Notes under the pieces: model-generated
Told to the model about the DNA's origin: nothing
The model's database searches: none
What the model saw: the letters and a program-made list of their open reading frames with translations, nothing else
In this document: positions 1 to 8,484 of the stretch, in pieces
How the letters are laid out: each line of letters begins with the position of its first letter
Position numbering within the stretch: the first letter of the stretch is position 1
Translations under genes and position numbers: made by a program
NCBI GenBank assembly: GCA_002167525.1
Contig: NHDV01000024.1
Span: forward strand, 192,165-224,293
Direction of reading: 5' to 3'
DNA: 32,129 bases
Origin: Flavobacteriaceae bacterium TMED68
Lineage (GTDB): Bacteria > Bacteroidota > Bacteroidia > Flavobacteriales > Flavobacteriaceae

Positions 1-644
1 CCTGCCATATTTCTACAAATAAATGTAGGTAACTCATTTTTACTGAATTCATATTTATCTAACGATATAATGTTTGCATGATTGTTATAAACTTTTACTC
101 TGTCAACAAATTTTTTCTTGTGTGGTAAATAGATTTCAATTATTGAGTATCTCCGGATTGGAGAAGTTTCCAAGTTCACAAAAACAAAATAATTTTCAAT
201 ATTAATTTGCTGAATAAAAGGATGAAAAGTGAGTAAGCTACCTTTTTCTGGAAATGGATTAATTTCACCTTGATAGCTAGTTTGAGATAATCCTAGACTA
301 AATCCAACAGTTGCTCTCCATTCTGGGGTCTTTGTGAAAATAAATTGAGATTTAGGAAGAAAATTCATTTTTTTTGGAACATTATCATCTTTTCTAAGTT
401 GAAGAATTACTAAAGTAGAATCAATATTTTCATTAAAAAATTTTAGATTCTCCATTTTGACGTTGAATGAGTCACCATATTTTATTTCACCTATTTTTTT
501 TGAGTTCCAGAGATTATCCTCAAGAAAAAATAACCAAAGTTTTTTAGTTTTTTTGTGAGATTTTTCCCAATTATTAGGAGAAAAATTATGAACCGTACAA
601 AAACCTTTTGCTTCTAGGATATTAAAAAGAGGAAAAAAAGACAT
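1..644 (-). CDS. Unknown protein of polysaccharide operon (partial, C-terminus beyond left edge)
   Basis: An uninterrupted minus-strand reading frame begins with ATG at 642-644, one base after the stop of the methyltransferase gene, and stays open to the left edge for about 214 residues. The protein starts MSFFPLFNILEAKGF and includes a segment reading TPEWRATVGFSLGLSQTSYQ followed by GEINPFPEKGSLLTFHPF. There is no signal peptide and no clear membrane segment, so it is probably cytoplasmic. I do not recognise the family. The tight spacing shows it is the next gene of the polysaccharide operon, so a role in glycan assembly or modification is likely but not shown. The frame is clearly coding: no stops in more than 640 bases of AT-rich DNA. 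Confidence 0.75.
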   Translation of the reverse strand, partial: MSFFPLFNILEAKGFCTVHNFSPNNWEKSHKKTKKLWLFFLEDNLWNSKKIGEIKYGDSFNVKMENLKFFNENIDSTLVILQLRKDDNVPKKMNFLPKSQFIFTKTPEWRATVGFSLGLSQTSYQGEINPFPEKGSLLTFHPFIQQINIENYFVFVNLETSPIRRYSIIEIYLPHKKKFVDRVKVYNNHANIISLDKYEFSKNELPTFICRNMA

Positions 645-645
645 A

Positions 646-1566
646 TTATTTCTTAAAGATTGATCGTAACCAAAGTGACTCTTTTTTTTTAATTAAGTGA
701 GCATCAAAGTTTAAGAGTGCTTCGGTTGCATACTTATCATTTAAAAGCTCACTAATTTTTTTCCTTTTTCTATGATATAGTTTAATATCGAACTTGTAGT
801 AGAAAAAGACTCTTAATCTATTTATAAATTTAAATAGAAGATTTTTTGTTTTTTTTATGGATGTGCCATAATAGTTCATTGAGAGAATTTCTAATCCTAA
901 TACTTCTGATAACTTTTCCATCGGTTTTTTTGAAAAAAATAAAAGATGTGGCTCACAAATTTTTTTGTGCTTCCAATCATTACAGGGTACTTCGATAAAC
1001 AAATTCCCTTTGGATTCTAAACATTTCACGTACTGATTTAGAAATTCTACAGGTGAAGATACATGTTCCAAAACATGAGAAATTACAATTAAATCAAATT
1101 TCAAATTTATTAGATTTTTGCTTTCAATTATTTCAATATTTAAATCCTTCAGAGATTTGTAACAACTTTTGTCAGATTCTATTGCAAAGTATTTTGAATC
1201 TGGAAACTCGCTTAACCATAAAGAAGCGAAATATCCTGGCCCTGGACCAACTTCGAGGACATTTATTTTACTTTCATTTAGGATATTAATATTATCCTTT
1301 ATCATATTTAATCTTAATTTAGATAAACCATAGAAGAATCCTTTTGTCTTGGCATCAGTTATTATTCCTCCGTGTGCACTTTGGTGATAAGAATTATTAT
1401 AATTATTAAGCTCTGATTCTTTTGGAGTTGGGTTGGCAAAATACAATTGACATGAATTACATTTAACAATTTTACAATTACTGAAAATATCATTTTTGTA
1501 TAAATATTCCTTTATCAACTCATTAGAATCTGAGTTACATAATGGGCACTTGATTAAATTCAGCAT
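646..1566 (-). CDS. Class I SAM-dependent methyltransferase with N-terminal zinc ribbon
   Basis: A 306-residue protein. The N-terminus carries two CxxC pairs (Cys7/Cys10 and Cys36/Cys39), a zinc-ribbon-like knuckle often found ahead of sugar methyltransferases. SAM-binding motif I is at about 103-112 (VLEVGPGPGY), with an acidic residue further on for the ribose. The segment VISHVLEHVSSPVEFL is the usual post-motif II/III stretch of the Methyltransf_23/11 group. It probably transfers a methyl group from SAM to a sugar hydroxyl or amine of the surface glycan; the acceptor cannot be read from sequence. It lies one base from the acetyltransferase gene upstream and one base from the partial gene downstream, so it is co-transcribed. 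Confidence 0.85.
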   Translation of the reverse strand: MLNLIKCPLCNSDSNELIKEYLYKNDIFSNCKIVKCNSCQLYFANPTPKESELNNYNNSYHQSAHGGIITDAKTKGFFYGLSKLRLNMIKDNINILNESKINVLEVGPGPGYFASLWLSEFPDSKYFAIESDKSCYKSLKDLNIEIIESKNLINLKFDLIVISHVLEHVSSPVEFLNQYVKCLESKGNLFIEVPCNDWKHKKICEPHLLFFSKKPMEKLSEVLGLEILSMNYYGTSIKKTKNLLFKFINRLRVFFYYKFDIKLYHRKRKKISELLNDKYATEALLNFDAHLIKKKESLWLRSIFKK

Positions 1567-1567
1567 A

Positions 1568-2134
1568 TTACCTTTTTTTTATAAACTTTGCTGGCACACC
1601 ACCATACAAAGAAAATGGTGTAATATTTTTGTTAACAATTGAACCCGCAGCAATCACTGCTCCTTTACCGATTCTTACATTTGGTAGTACGACACAATTT
1701 GCACCAATCCAAACATCATTTTCTATTATAATATCTCCAATTTTATTCCCTTGTTTCCTAATTGGAACTTCTTTTGAATTCCAATTATGATTCGAGGATC
1801 TAAAAACAACATTAGGTCCAATTAAAACGTCATCCCCTATGATTATCTCTCCTCCCAAATCACCATTCAAGTGAATATTATTATTTGCAAAAAAATTATT
1901 TCCAATTTTTATTGATCCTTCAATTGCAGATATGAACGAATTGGGACCAAAATTAACGTTAGTACCAAATTTTATATTTTTTAAGCCGTGCAAAATTGTC
2001 CCATGGGAAATATTAACTTTTACTAGTTTCTTCATTGAAATTGAAACATATAATGTTCTCAAATACTTTCCTGTTCTTCCTGGAATTACTGAAAGTAAGT
2101 ATTTAACCCAATCAGAAATTTCATTAATTACCAT
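1568..2134 (-). CDS. Left-handed beta-helix (hexapeptide) O-acetyltransferase
   Basis: A 188-residue protein with hexapeptide repeats over most of its length, for example IGNNFFANNNIHLNG, IIIGDDVLIGPNVVFRS and DVWIGANCVVLPNVRIGKGAVIAAGS. The SNHNW segment supplies the usual catalytic His. It ends with the typical GGVPAKFIKKR of the WbbJ/CapG/LacA-like acetyltransferases. These enzymes move an acetyl group from acetyl-CoA to a sugar hydroxyl. In this position it most likely O-acetylates a repeat-unit sugar in the cytoplasm. Its start overlaps the 3' end of the flippase gene by 11 bases, indicating translational coupling. Family assignment is firm; the acceptor is unknown. Confidence 0.88.
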   Translation of the reverse strand: MVINEISDWVKYLLSVIPGRTGKYLRTLYVSISMKKLVKVNISHGTILHGLKNIKFGTNVNFGPNSFISAIEGSIKIGNNFFANNNIHLNGDLGGEIIIGDDVLIGPNVVFRSSNHNWNSKEVPIRKQGNKIGDIIIENDVWIGANCVVLPNVRIGKGAVIAAGSIVNKNITPFSLYGGVPAKFIKKR

Positions 2135-3560
2135 TTTTAAAAATAATATTTGAAAATGATTTTAGATATATATATGTCCTAGTCAAAATTAAAATTGATA
2201 TCACAGATAAGATCTTATAAGACAGTCTTAAAACGTAATTAATATTTGTCTCATATAGAATAAACGAAACAAGTAATAGTAATAGGACAAACAATAAATT
2301 TCTTAAAAATTTTAATGAGAAATCTATTTTTAGAAATTTTTGAGAATAATAAAAATTCAAATAAGAACTTATTATACCACTAAAAAAAGTTCCCCAAGCG
2401 GCTCCATAAAGTCCAAAGTAATAAATAACAGGTAGATTTATAATAATATTTATAACTAATGTTATTATAGACAGTTTACTAATTAGATAGCTTTTATTAG
2501 CAATTAAAAGTTGTTTAGTAGTCCCAAAAAAATTGACTACATAAAACATTACAAGAGGAATTATAATAGGATAAGCTTTATGAAAACCTTCAGTTGTTAA
2601 TATTAATAGTAATTCCTCTGAAAACAAGCCAATAGATAAACATATAAGAATATAAAAGTTAAAATATGGATATAATAATTTGTTTGATTCTTTTTTAAAA
2701 TCACAACCTTTTTTTTTGTAATATAAATTGTATAGTTCAGGGCCATATAAATTTTGAAGTGAACTCAAAAAATTATTTGACGAATAAGAAATTTTTTGAG
2801 CAATATTTAGTAATCCTGTAACACCAAGTGAATTAAAGTATCCCAGAAGATACTTGTCAAACTGGGTACTTAAAGAATTAAAAAAGACTCTCGGAGTTAA
2901 AGGGAGCCCAAAAATAAGGGCATTTTTAAGTAACAAAATATTAATTGAAAATCCATTTTTTAAAATGTACAAGATAGATAAGAATATTAAAATTAAACTT
3001 ACACCAGTCACTTGACCGGAAATGTAACCAGAGACACCTAAATTAAACTTTGAAACAAAAATAATTGAACATGTAGTTACAATTATTGTCTCTATCATTG
3101 AAATAAATGCAAATTTTGTTATCAACTTATTATTAATCATAAAAACATAAAAAAATTGGATTGAGTTTTTTAGCCCAGTAAATAGTAAAGCATAAAATAA
3201 AATTTTCCCTTTAAAATTTGTGTTAAAAAAAAGGTTTGTTAATGCATTATGAAAAAAAAACGTTAAGCTGGAGAAAAAACCCAATATTAACATTGATAAA
3301 ATTAAACAACTCCACATTAAATTGATTTGATTAATTTTTTTTGTTAACTGAAAAAAATTTCTTTCAAAAGCTACAGTCAAACCCAAATTTGATAAACCTC
3401 CAAATAATATTCCATAAACATTAGCCAGAGCAAGAATTCCATAATCTTCAGTTGAGAGAAATTTAGTAAAGATAGGCAAGCTCAAAATAGGTATTAAACT
3501 AGTTACAGCATATGGTAATTGAAGTATTAGAAATTTATTTATAAAGTTGTTCTTTTTCAC
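2124..3560 (-). CDS. Wzx-like polysaccharide repeat-unit flippase
   Basis: A 478-residue, very hydrophobic protein with about 12-14 predicted membrane segments and few soluble regions. The N-terminus (FLILQLPYAVTSLIPILSLP, then IFTKFLSTEDYGILALANVY) is typical of the PST/MOP-superfamily polysaccharide exporters (Wzx, RfbX), including the conserved LSTEDYG stretch. It would flip the undecaprenyl-linked repeat unit across the inner membrane before polymerisation. The start is GTG at 3558-3560, four bases after the stop of the upstream gene; no ATG precedes the conserved N-terminus, so GTG is the likely start. It sits at the late end of the operon, as expected for Wzy-dependent loci. Confidence 0.9.
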   Translation of the reverse strand: MKKNNFINKFLILQLPYAVTSLIPILSLPIFTKFLSTEDYGILALANVYGILFGGLSNLGLTVAFERNFFQLTKKINQINLMWSCLILSMLILGFFSSLTFFFHNALTNLFFNTNFKGKILFYALLFTGLKNSIQFFYVFMINNKLITKFAFISMIETIIVTTCSIIFVSKFNLGVSGYISGQVTGVSLILIFLSILYILKNGFSINILLLKNALIFGLPLTPRVFFNSLSTQFDKYLLGYFNSLGVTGLLNIAQKISYSSNNFLSSLQNLYGPELYNLYYKKKGCDFKKESNKLLYPYFNFYILICLSIGLFSEELLLILTTEGFHKAYPIIIPLVMFYVVNFFGTTKQLLIANKSYLISKLSIITLVINIIINLPVIYYFGLYGAAWGTFFSGIISSYLNFYYSQKFLKIDFSLKFLRNLLFVLLLLLVSFILYETNINYVLRLSYKILSVISILILTRTYIYLKSFSNIIFKNGN

Positions 3561-3564
3561 TAAT

Positions 3565-5328
3565 TTACTTTAAGTTTCCATCAATTTTACTTAAATCAAT
3601 ATTTGAATTTTCTCCCACTAATTCATTTATAATACTTGACCAATCCCCAATTTTTTTATCCCCTTCTAGAATTTTATTAATTCCTATTTCAAGTGAAGGA
3701 AAAATAACTTCTGCTTTTTTATAAATTGAGTTGTGATCATGAATGTATCCTTTAGAATTAATAAGTATGACTTTTTTATTTCTCAAAGCACATTCTAATG
3801 CAGCAGTAGCACCTACCAAGTTTCCAATACAATAATCAGCATACTTTGAAATTGACCAAGGGGTTATATCATTTCTATATTCTCCTCGACTTATTTCAAA
3901 AAATCTTTGTGTAGAAAAGGCCTGATTTATTGTTTTTGAATTATAATTCTTGACAGTATTAAAAACAAATTGTGGCTTTAAAATGATTGCTATATTTCTA
4001 TTATTAATTACAGTTTTTGCTAATAATTCAATTTCATCTAATATTTCTTTTTGGCTAAAACATCCCCATTTATCTTTTTGAACAGATTCATCAAAATAAA
4101 CTATTATCTTATCAACTCCATTTTCTTTTAGTTTTTTCTTGATTGATTGAAACTCTATTTGTGATTCGTTTTTGAAAATATAACCCAACGAATAAAAATT
4201 TTTTGGTCCTATATTTTTCCAATAAAAAAGATTTTTAAATTTTTCTGAAACAGAAAAAAATACATCTGCTGATGTAATCATAAGTGGTACTCTTATTCCC
4301 ATGTTTGTATATTGTATACACCTTGTTTCAACATTTATCATTTTAGATATTAATTGTACAGCATCAGTAATTGGTTCTTGTGCATCTATAAATAAGAATA
4401 GATCACATTTAATTTTCATTAAATAATTCTTTAAGCCACAAGCAAGTTTAAAAAAATCATTTAATTGGTGTTTTAAAACATATGGGATATTTTGTGAGTC
4501 AGAAAGTGTAAATCTTGAATAATTTATACTAGAATATATGTTAAAAAAATTTTCTTCTAATGTTATTCCATTTTCATATAATTTTTTTTTTGTTGTCTTA
4601 AGCTTTTGTCTACTTGTATTTATAATATGAAAATTTTTAAAAAGGCTTTTCTTAAACCAATTTGGAAAAGGGTTATCATTTTTATCTAATGAAATTGCAT
4701 GCGACGCAACAAGAACTGTGGTTGATTGATGATTTTTTAAATTTACTTTGTTTTTAATTTTAAGGCCTAAAAAAAACTTTATTATTTTTTTTGTCCAAAT
4801 TTTTAATCTTTTAAATGAAATATTTTTTCTAAAATAAATTTCAAACTGGTTATATTTTGATCTTAAAAATTCTTCTTTAATTGTATTACTTGATCTTAAG
4901 ACTACGATAAATTTTTTTGAAACGCCCTCTTTATTTTTTATATAATTGAAGATCTTTATGTAATATTCCATTTCATCCCAAGTCCTTTTCGCAATAAATA
5001 ACTTAACAACGTTTATTCCATTTAGTTGATTTTCTCCGCAATAGTTTAAATTAAGTCCTTTCATCAAGATTTCTGAATACCTAAAGGCTTCTGATGAGGC
5101 TTCCCTTCTCGAACTCATATAAAGTGACTCCCCATGTTTGTTTCTAATACTTCCGTAAAAAAAAGTAGGGCTGGTTATACAAATTCCCATCAAATCTAAA
5201 ATGGATAGAATTATTTTCCCCCTCCAACTCAAATCATTAAGTATTATAAAATGTTCTACTGTGGGGTGTCTAAATAGAATTTTTAGTAATGAGAACAAAT
5301 TTAGATCGTCTAAATAAGCCTTTGTCAT
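3565..5328 (-). CDS. Unclassified 587-aa protein, possible GT-B-like glycosyltransferase
   Basis: A soluble-looking 587-residue protein with no signal peptide. I cannot place it in a named family with confidence. Two observations suggest a two-domain GT-B fold: a Lys/Arg-rich linker around residues 175-200 between alpha/beta-looking halves, and a late segment reading YADYCIGNLVGATAALECAL followed by RNKKVILIN. That segment resembles the nucleotide-sugar-binding region of polysialyl/CDP-glycerol-type transferases, where a small-residue turn and an acidic residue precede a buried strand. In a region without classical GT1/GT2/GT4 genes and with two nonulosonate synthases, a nonulosonic-acid transferase is an attractive guess. 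It is 18 bases downstream of the asparagine-synthase-like gene. The role is inference only. Confidence 0.5.
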   Translation of the reverse strand: MTKAYLDDLNLFSLLKILFRHPTVEHFIILNDLSWRGKIILSILDLMGICITSPTFFYGSIRNKHGESLYMSSRREASSEAFRYSEILMKGLNLNYCGENQLNGINVVKLFIAKRTWDEMEYYIKIFNYIKNKEGVSKKFIVVLRSSNTIKEEFLRSKYNQFEIYFRKNISFKRLKIWTKKIIKFFLGLKIKNKVNLKNHQSTTVLVASHAISLDKNDNPFPNWFKKSLFKNFHIINTSRQKLKTTKKKLYENGITLEENFFNIYSSINYSRFTLSDSQNIPYVLKHQLNDFFKLACGLKNYLMKIKCDLFLFIDAQEPITDAVQLISKMINVETRCIQYTNMGIRVPLMITSADVFFSVSEKFKNLFYWKNIGPKNFYSLGYIFKNESQIEFQSIKKKLKENGVDKIIVYFDESVQKDKWGCFSQKEILDEIELLAKTVINNRNIAIILKPQFVFNTVKNYNSKTINQAFSTQRFFEISRGEYRNDITPWSISKYADYCIGNLVGATAALECALRNKKVILINSKGYIHDHNSIYKKAEVIFPSLEIGINKILEGDKKIGDWSSIINELVGENSNIDLSKIDGNLK

Positions 5329-5346
5329 TTGGCTAAGTATTTTTCA

Positions 5347-7251
5347 TCAAACGGGTTGACTAATAATCAAATAATTCCCTATGTTCAATATGTCTGTCAT
5401 TTCTTGGCCATAAACATTTTCACCTTCGCAATATTTTTTTACAATTCTTTCAATGTAATTTAAATCAAAATATTCTGGGCTAAATGAATCTAAATAGTTT
5501 TTTCGTTGGAAAGCGTCTTTAAATAATTTCTTAAATGAAGAGGCATTGACTATCTCATCAGTATGCGAAAATGTTGGATTTATGTCATACAAATAAGAAT
5601 GAGGGCCTGATTGATAATCTATCGGATAATCAATTTTATTAATTAACATCCATTTTAAAGGGTACTTGGTATTATTTATATCTAGGCCCCTGCCCCAGCT
5701 TTCAGGCATTTGAGATAAAAAATCTATGACTCCTTTGTCAAGAAATGGGAGTCTGCATTTTAATCCAAAAGACTCACATGTATGTTCAAGAGTTGCGACT
5801 GTTCCCCCTTGCCAATGAAAAGAATGATATAAATGTAGATAATGAGAATACAAATTATCATATTCTATTTTATCCTTAAACATACTCAAATAAGTTTCTG
5901 ATGCATTTATTAAAAACTTTTTTATACCATTTTCAGTTAAAAGTTGATTATTAAACTTTGAATAGAGTGGGATTCTACCACCACTTAGAAAAAAAGATTC
6001 AAGTATTTGTAATTTTATTTCAACATCTCCTTTCTTAAGTTGATCAAATTTTGTTTTTGTATTGTAGGACATAAAAATTTTCCAAACTGGATCATCTGCA
6101 TATTTCCCTTCAATTAATTGTTTTAAAAATGTTGGCCCAAATAAGTAAGTAGCCATTTTATCGCTATACTCTCTGAAAGCTATTGACTCAGGATGATACA
6201 AGGAAAAATATTGGCTAAATCCCAAATTATGAGCTCCATCACTAATTTCTCCTGCAAATACAACTGCCCCTTGTTTAGAAATTTTTGACGCTCCTTTTGC
6301 AAGTTGCCAATGATTATAACCTGTAAGGTTAAAAAACTCATGCGATCTAAATAATGTTAAGACTTCATCCCTGATTTTATTTGCATCTTTAGTATAGTCT
6401 AAATCTATTACGTGCAATTTAACATTGTAATAATCAGCAAATTTTTGGGCTCTATCTAATTCAAATTGATTAATTATTTTGCTTCTTTTTGAATATCTCA
6501 TCCTTCCAATAACACATTCAATTTTATCTGAACTGAATAAATGACACAAAGTAGCTAATATAGATGTAGAGTCCCATCCTGAGGATAACAAAACAATATT
6601 TTGGATATCAGATGCCCTAGCCCTAACTGCTTCTATGAATAAATTTGAGTAATCCTTTAATTTGGAATAATCATCTTTTTTGAATACAACTTTCGGAACA
6701 AATCGTGTTTTATCAACTGAAAGTTTATTGTCATTTATTGTAAGTTTTTCATTTATACCTAATCTGTTTAATTTTTTGTTTAGAGTATGTTTCTTAAGAG
6801 GTCTACTTCCATAAATTGATAATACTTGAGCCAATCCATTTTGGTCAACAGAACCTAAATCAGCATCGCGGGGAATCATTTCTTTTCCAGATGTTATAAA
6901 GTAAATTTCTTTTTCTAAAACCCAATAAACATTTGCCCTTCCAAAATTATCAGTCCAAACTGAAATACAATTGTTCTTTGATATCTTCACAATTACAAAT
7001 CTTCCTTCAAACTCTGATATTTTTTTAAAGTCTGCTAAATTTTTATAATTTTTTAATGAGGTATAAACTTTATTTTTATCTCTTCCTCCAAGTAAATCTC
7101 CTAACAATATGCATACGCTCCCATCTTTATCTTCCCATTCTAAATTTGCACAATCACCTTCAATTGTTATTAAATCGTTATTGAATATAATTAGGTGTTT
7201 AGTAGGTATATATTTGTTTTTGCTATCTGATATTGTAATTCTGTAGTTCAT
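5347..7251 (-). CDS. Asparagine-synthase-like amidotransferase lacking the N-terminal Cys
   Basis: A 634-residue protein in two parts. Residues 1 to about 130 resemble the Ntn glutaminase domain of AsnB (FEGRFVIVKI, then VWTDNFGRANVYW), but the protein begins MNYRI, so the catalytic Cys2 is absent. From about 200 on it is an AsnB-type ATP-pyrophosphatase domain with a PP-loop at 223-228 (SSGWDS), ending with a HWQGGT/CRLPFLD segment like other family members. The ATPase should adenylate a carboxylate or amide and replace it with nitrogen. The nitrogen may come from free ammonia or another protein, since glutamine hydrolysis looks impossible here. Likely substrates are a uronic acid made by the nearby UDP-glucose dehydrogenase, or a nonulosonate N-acyl group. 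Family sure, reaction inferred. Confidence 0.8.
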   Translation of the reverse strand: MNYRITISDSKNKYIPTKHLIIFNNDLITIEGDCANLEWEDKDGSVCILLGDLLGGRDKNKVYTSLKNYKNLADFKKISEFEGRFVIVKISKNNCISVWTDNFGRANVYWVLEKEIYFITSGKEMIPRDADLGSVDQNGLAQVLSIYGSRPLKKHTLNKKLNRLGINEKLTINDNKLSVDKTRFVPKVVFKKDDYSKLKDYSNLFIEAVRARASDIQNIVLLSSGWDSTSILATLCHLFSSDKIECVIGRMRYSKRSKIINQFELDRAQKFADYYNVKLHVIDLDYTKDANKIRDEVLTLFRSHEFFNLTGYNHWQLAKGASKISKQGAVVFAGEISDGAHNLGFSQYFSLYHPESIAFREYSDKMATYLFGPTFLKQLIEGKYADDPVWKIFMSYNTKTKFDQLKKGDVEIKLQILESFFLSGGRIPLYSKFNNQLLTENGIKKFLINASETYLSMFKDKIEYDNLYSHYLHLYHSFHWQGGTVATLEHTCESFGLKCRLPFLDKGVIDFLSQMPESWGRGLDINNTKYPLKWMLINKIDYPIDYQSGPHSYLYDINPTFSHTDEIVNASSFKKLFKDAFQRKNYLDSFSPEYFDLNYIERIVKKYCEGENVYGQEMTDILNIGNYLIISQPV

Positions 7252-7258
7252 GATTTTT

Positions 7259-8299
7259 TTATTTATTTAATTTATCTAAAGACATTCTTGTTCCTCTTGA
7301 ATATTCGTTTTTAAAAGTACATCCCAAGATATCTTGTAAATATTTTGGATGAAGCCCATGTCCAGGGCGGATTGATCTAACATTTTCATTAGTAATTAAT
7401 TCTCCCTTTTTTACATTTTTTGTGATGTATAAAGATCTCGAAAAGTTTCTTCCCTTTTTCTGTTTACTAGTTAACTCATAGTTAATTTCACCAACACACA
7501 CCTCTGCTTCTCTAATTGATTTAACCATTTCACTGAATCCATTTTTATCCAATGAAAAGCTTGCATCTGGGCCCCCTATTGATTTATCTAGAATGAAATG
7601 TTTTTCAATAATTTTAGCCCCCAGATTAACAGCAACTATTGGGGCTGTAATGCCGAGCGTGTGATCTGAAAGACCAGTTACAACTCCATATCTTTTTTTA
7701 AGATCTGAAATCATGATCAAATTAGCTTCGTTAACAGGTGCAGGATAACTTGAAGTGCATTTTAGTAATGCCAAATTGCTATTACCTACTTCTTTACAAG
7801 TTGAAAGTGCCAAATCAATATCATTCATTGTAGCTATACCGGTTGAAATAATGGTAGGCTTTCCTTTAGATGCTATGTATTGAATTAATGGTGTGTCGGT
7901 AATTTCAAATGATGCAATTTTGTAAATTGGATTATCTAAATCTTCTAAAAAATCGACTGCAGTTTTATCAAAAGGTGATGAAAAGCATAATAAACCTTCT
8001 TCATTTGCTACTCTAAACAATTCTTCATGCCATTCCCAAGGGGTAAATGCACTTTCATATAATTTGTAATAACTCTGTCCATCCCAAATTGAATTGTTTT
8101 TTATTACAAAATCATTTCTTTCTGAATCTATAGTAATTGTATCAGGTCTATATGTTTGAAGTTTTACAGCATCCGCACCTGCTCTTTTTGCTGCACATAT
8201 TGTTTTTATCGCTGTTGACAAAGAACCATTATGATTAGCTGAGAGCTCAGCGACAATTAATACTTTATCTAATTCATTAAAATTTAAAAAATTAATCAT
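7259..8299 (-). CDS. pseI: Pseudaminic acid synthase, PseI/NeuB family
   Basis: A 346-residue protein with the complete NeuB-type TIM barrel followed by a C-terminal SAF (antifreeze-like) domain from about residue 285. Conserved stretches are VAELSANHNGS, DAVKLQTYRPDTIT, TPWEWHEELF, FSSPFDKTAVDFLE, YKIASFEITD, GLSDHTLG and KIIEKHFILD. The TPWEWH and SSPFD...AVDFLE wording matches PseI more than NeuB or LegI. The enzyme condenses a 6-deoxy-diacetamido hexose with phosphoenolpyruvate to give a nine-carbon nonulosonic acid. Its start overlaps the end of the 62-residue gene upstream by 8 bases. The other NeuB paralogue nearby is much more divergent, so this one is the best candidate for the canonical step. 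Confidence 0.88.
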   Translation of the reverse strand: MINFLNFNELDKVLIVAELSANHNGSLSTAIKTICAAKRAGADAVKLQTYRPDTITIDSERNDFVIKNNSIWDGQSYYKLYESAFTPWEWHEELFRVANEEGLLCFSSPFDKTAVDFLEDLDNPIYKIASFEITDTPLIQYIASKGKPTIISTGIATMNDIDLALSTCKEVGNSNLALLKCTSSYPAPVNEANLIMISDLKKRYGVVTGLSDHTLGITAPIVAVNLGAKIIEKHFILDKSIGGPDASFSLDKNGFSEMVKSIREAEVCVGEINYELTSKQKKGRNFSRSLYITKNVKKGELITNENVRSIRPGHGLHPKYLQDILGCTFKNEYSRGTRMSLDKLNK

Positions 8300-8480
8300 T
8301 GTTCTCTGAAAGTTTCTTTAAAAGATCACCAATTTTTTTATCATCCTTATTGATTTTTTTAACAATATCCCTCGCTTTAGATGGAGCATGCTTAAATGCT
8401 AGCCTCAAGATATTCATCCAATTTATATTATTTTTTGTTCTAACTTTTTCTATAGCATCTATGATCTCAAAATCTGTCAT
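8292..8480 (-). CDS. Small helical protein of nonulosonate cluster (62 aa)
   Basis: A 62-residue, charged, probably all-helical protein beginning MTDFEIIDAIEKVRTKNNIN and containing WMNILRLAFKHAP. I chose the ATG at 8478-8480, four bases after the stop of the formyltransferase gene. A longer frame opening at 8561 would add 27 residues lying wholly inside the formyltransferase gene, and the extension has a different, basic composition. No catalytic motif is visible. I recall similar small proteins beside NeuB/PseI genes in other marine bacteria, but cannot verify this here. The position, wedged between and overlapping enzymes of one pathway, suggests an accessory or scaffold subunit. Function unknown. 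Confidence 0.7.
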   Translation of the reverse strand: MTDFEIIDAIEKVRTKNNINWMNILRLAFKHAPSKARDIVKKINKDDKKIGDLLKKLSENND

Positions 8481-8484
8481 TTTT

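Noticed and set aside
1053..1289. Plus-strand frame antisense to the methyltransferase gene
   Set aside because: It lies wholly within a well-supported minus-strand gene and has no domain signal. The same holds for the other antisense frames in the operon.
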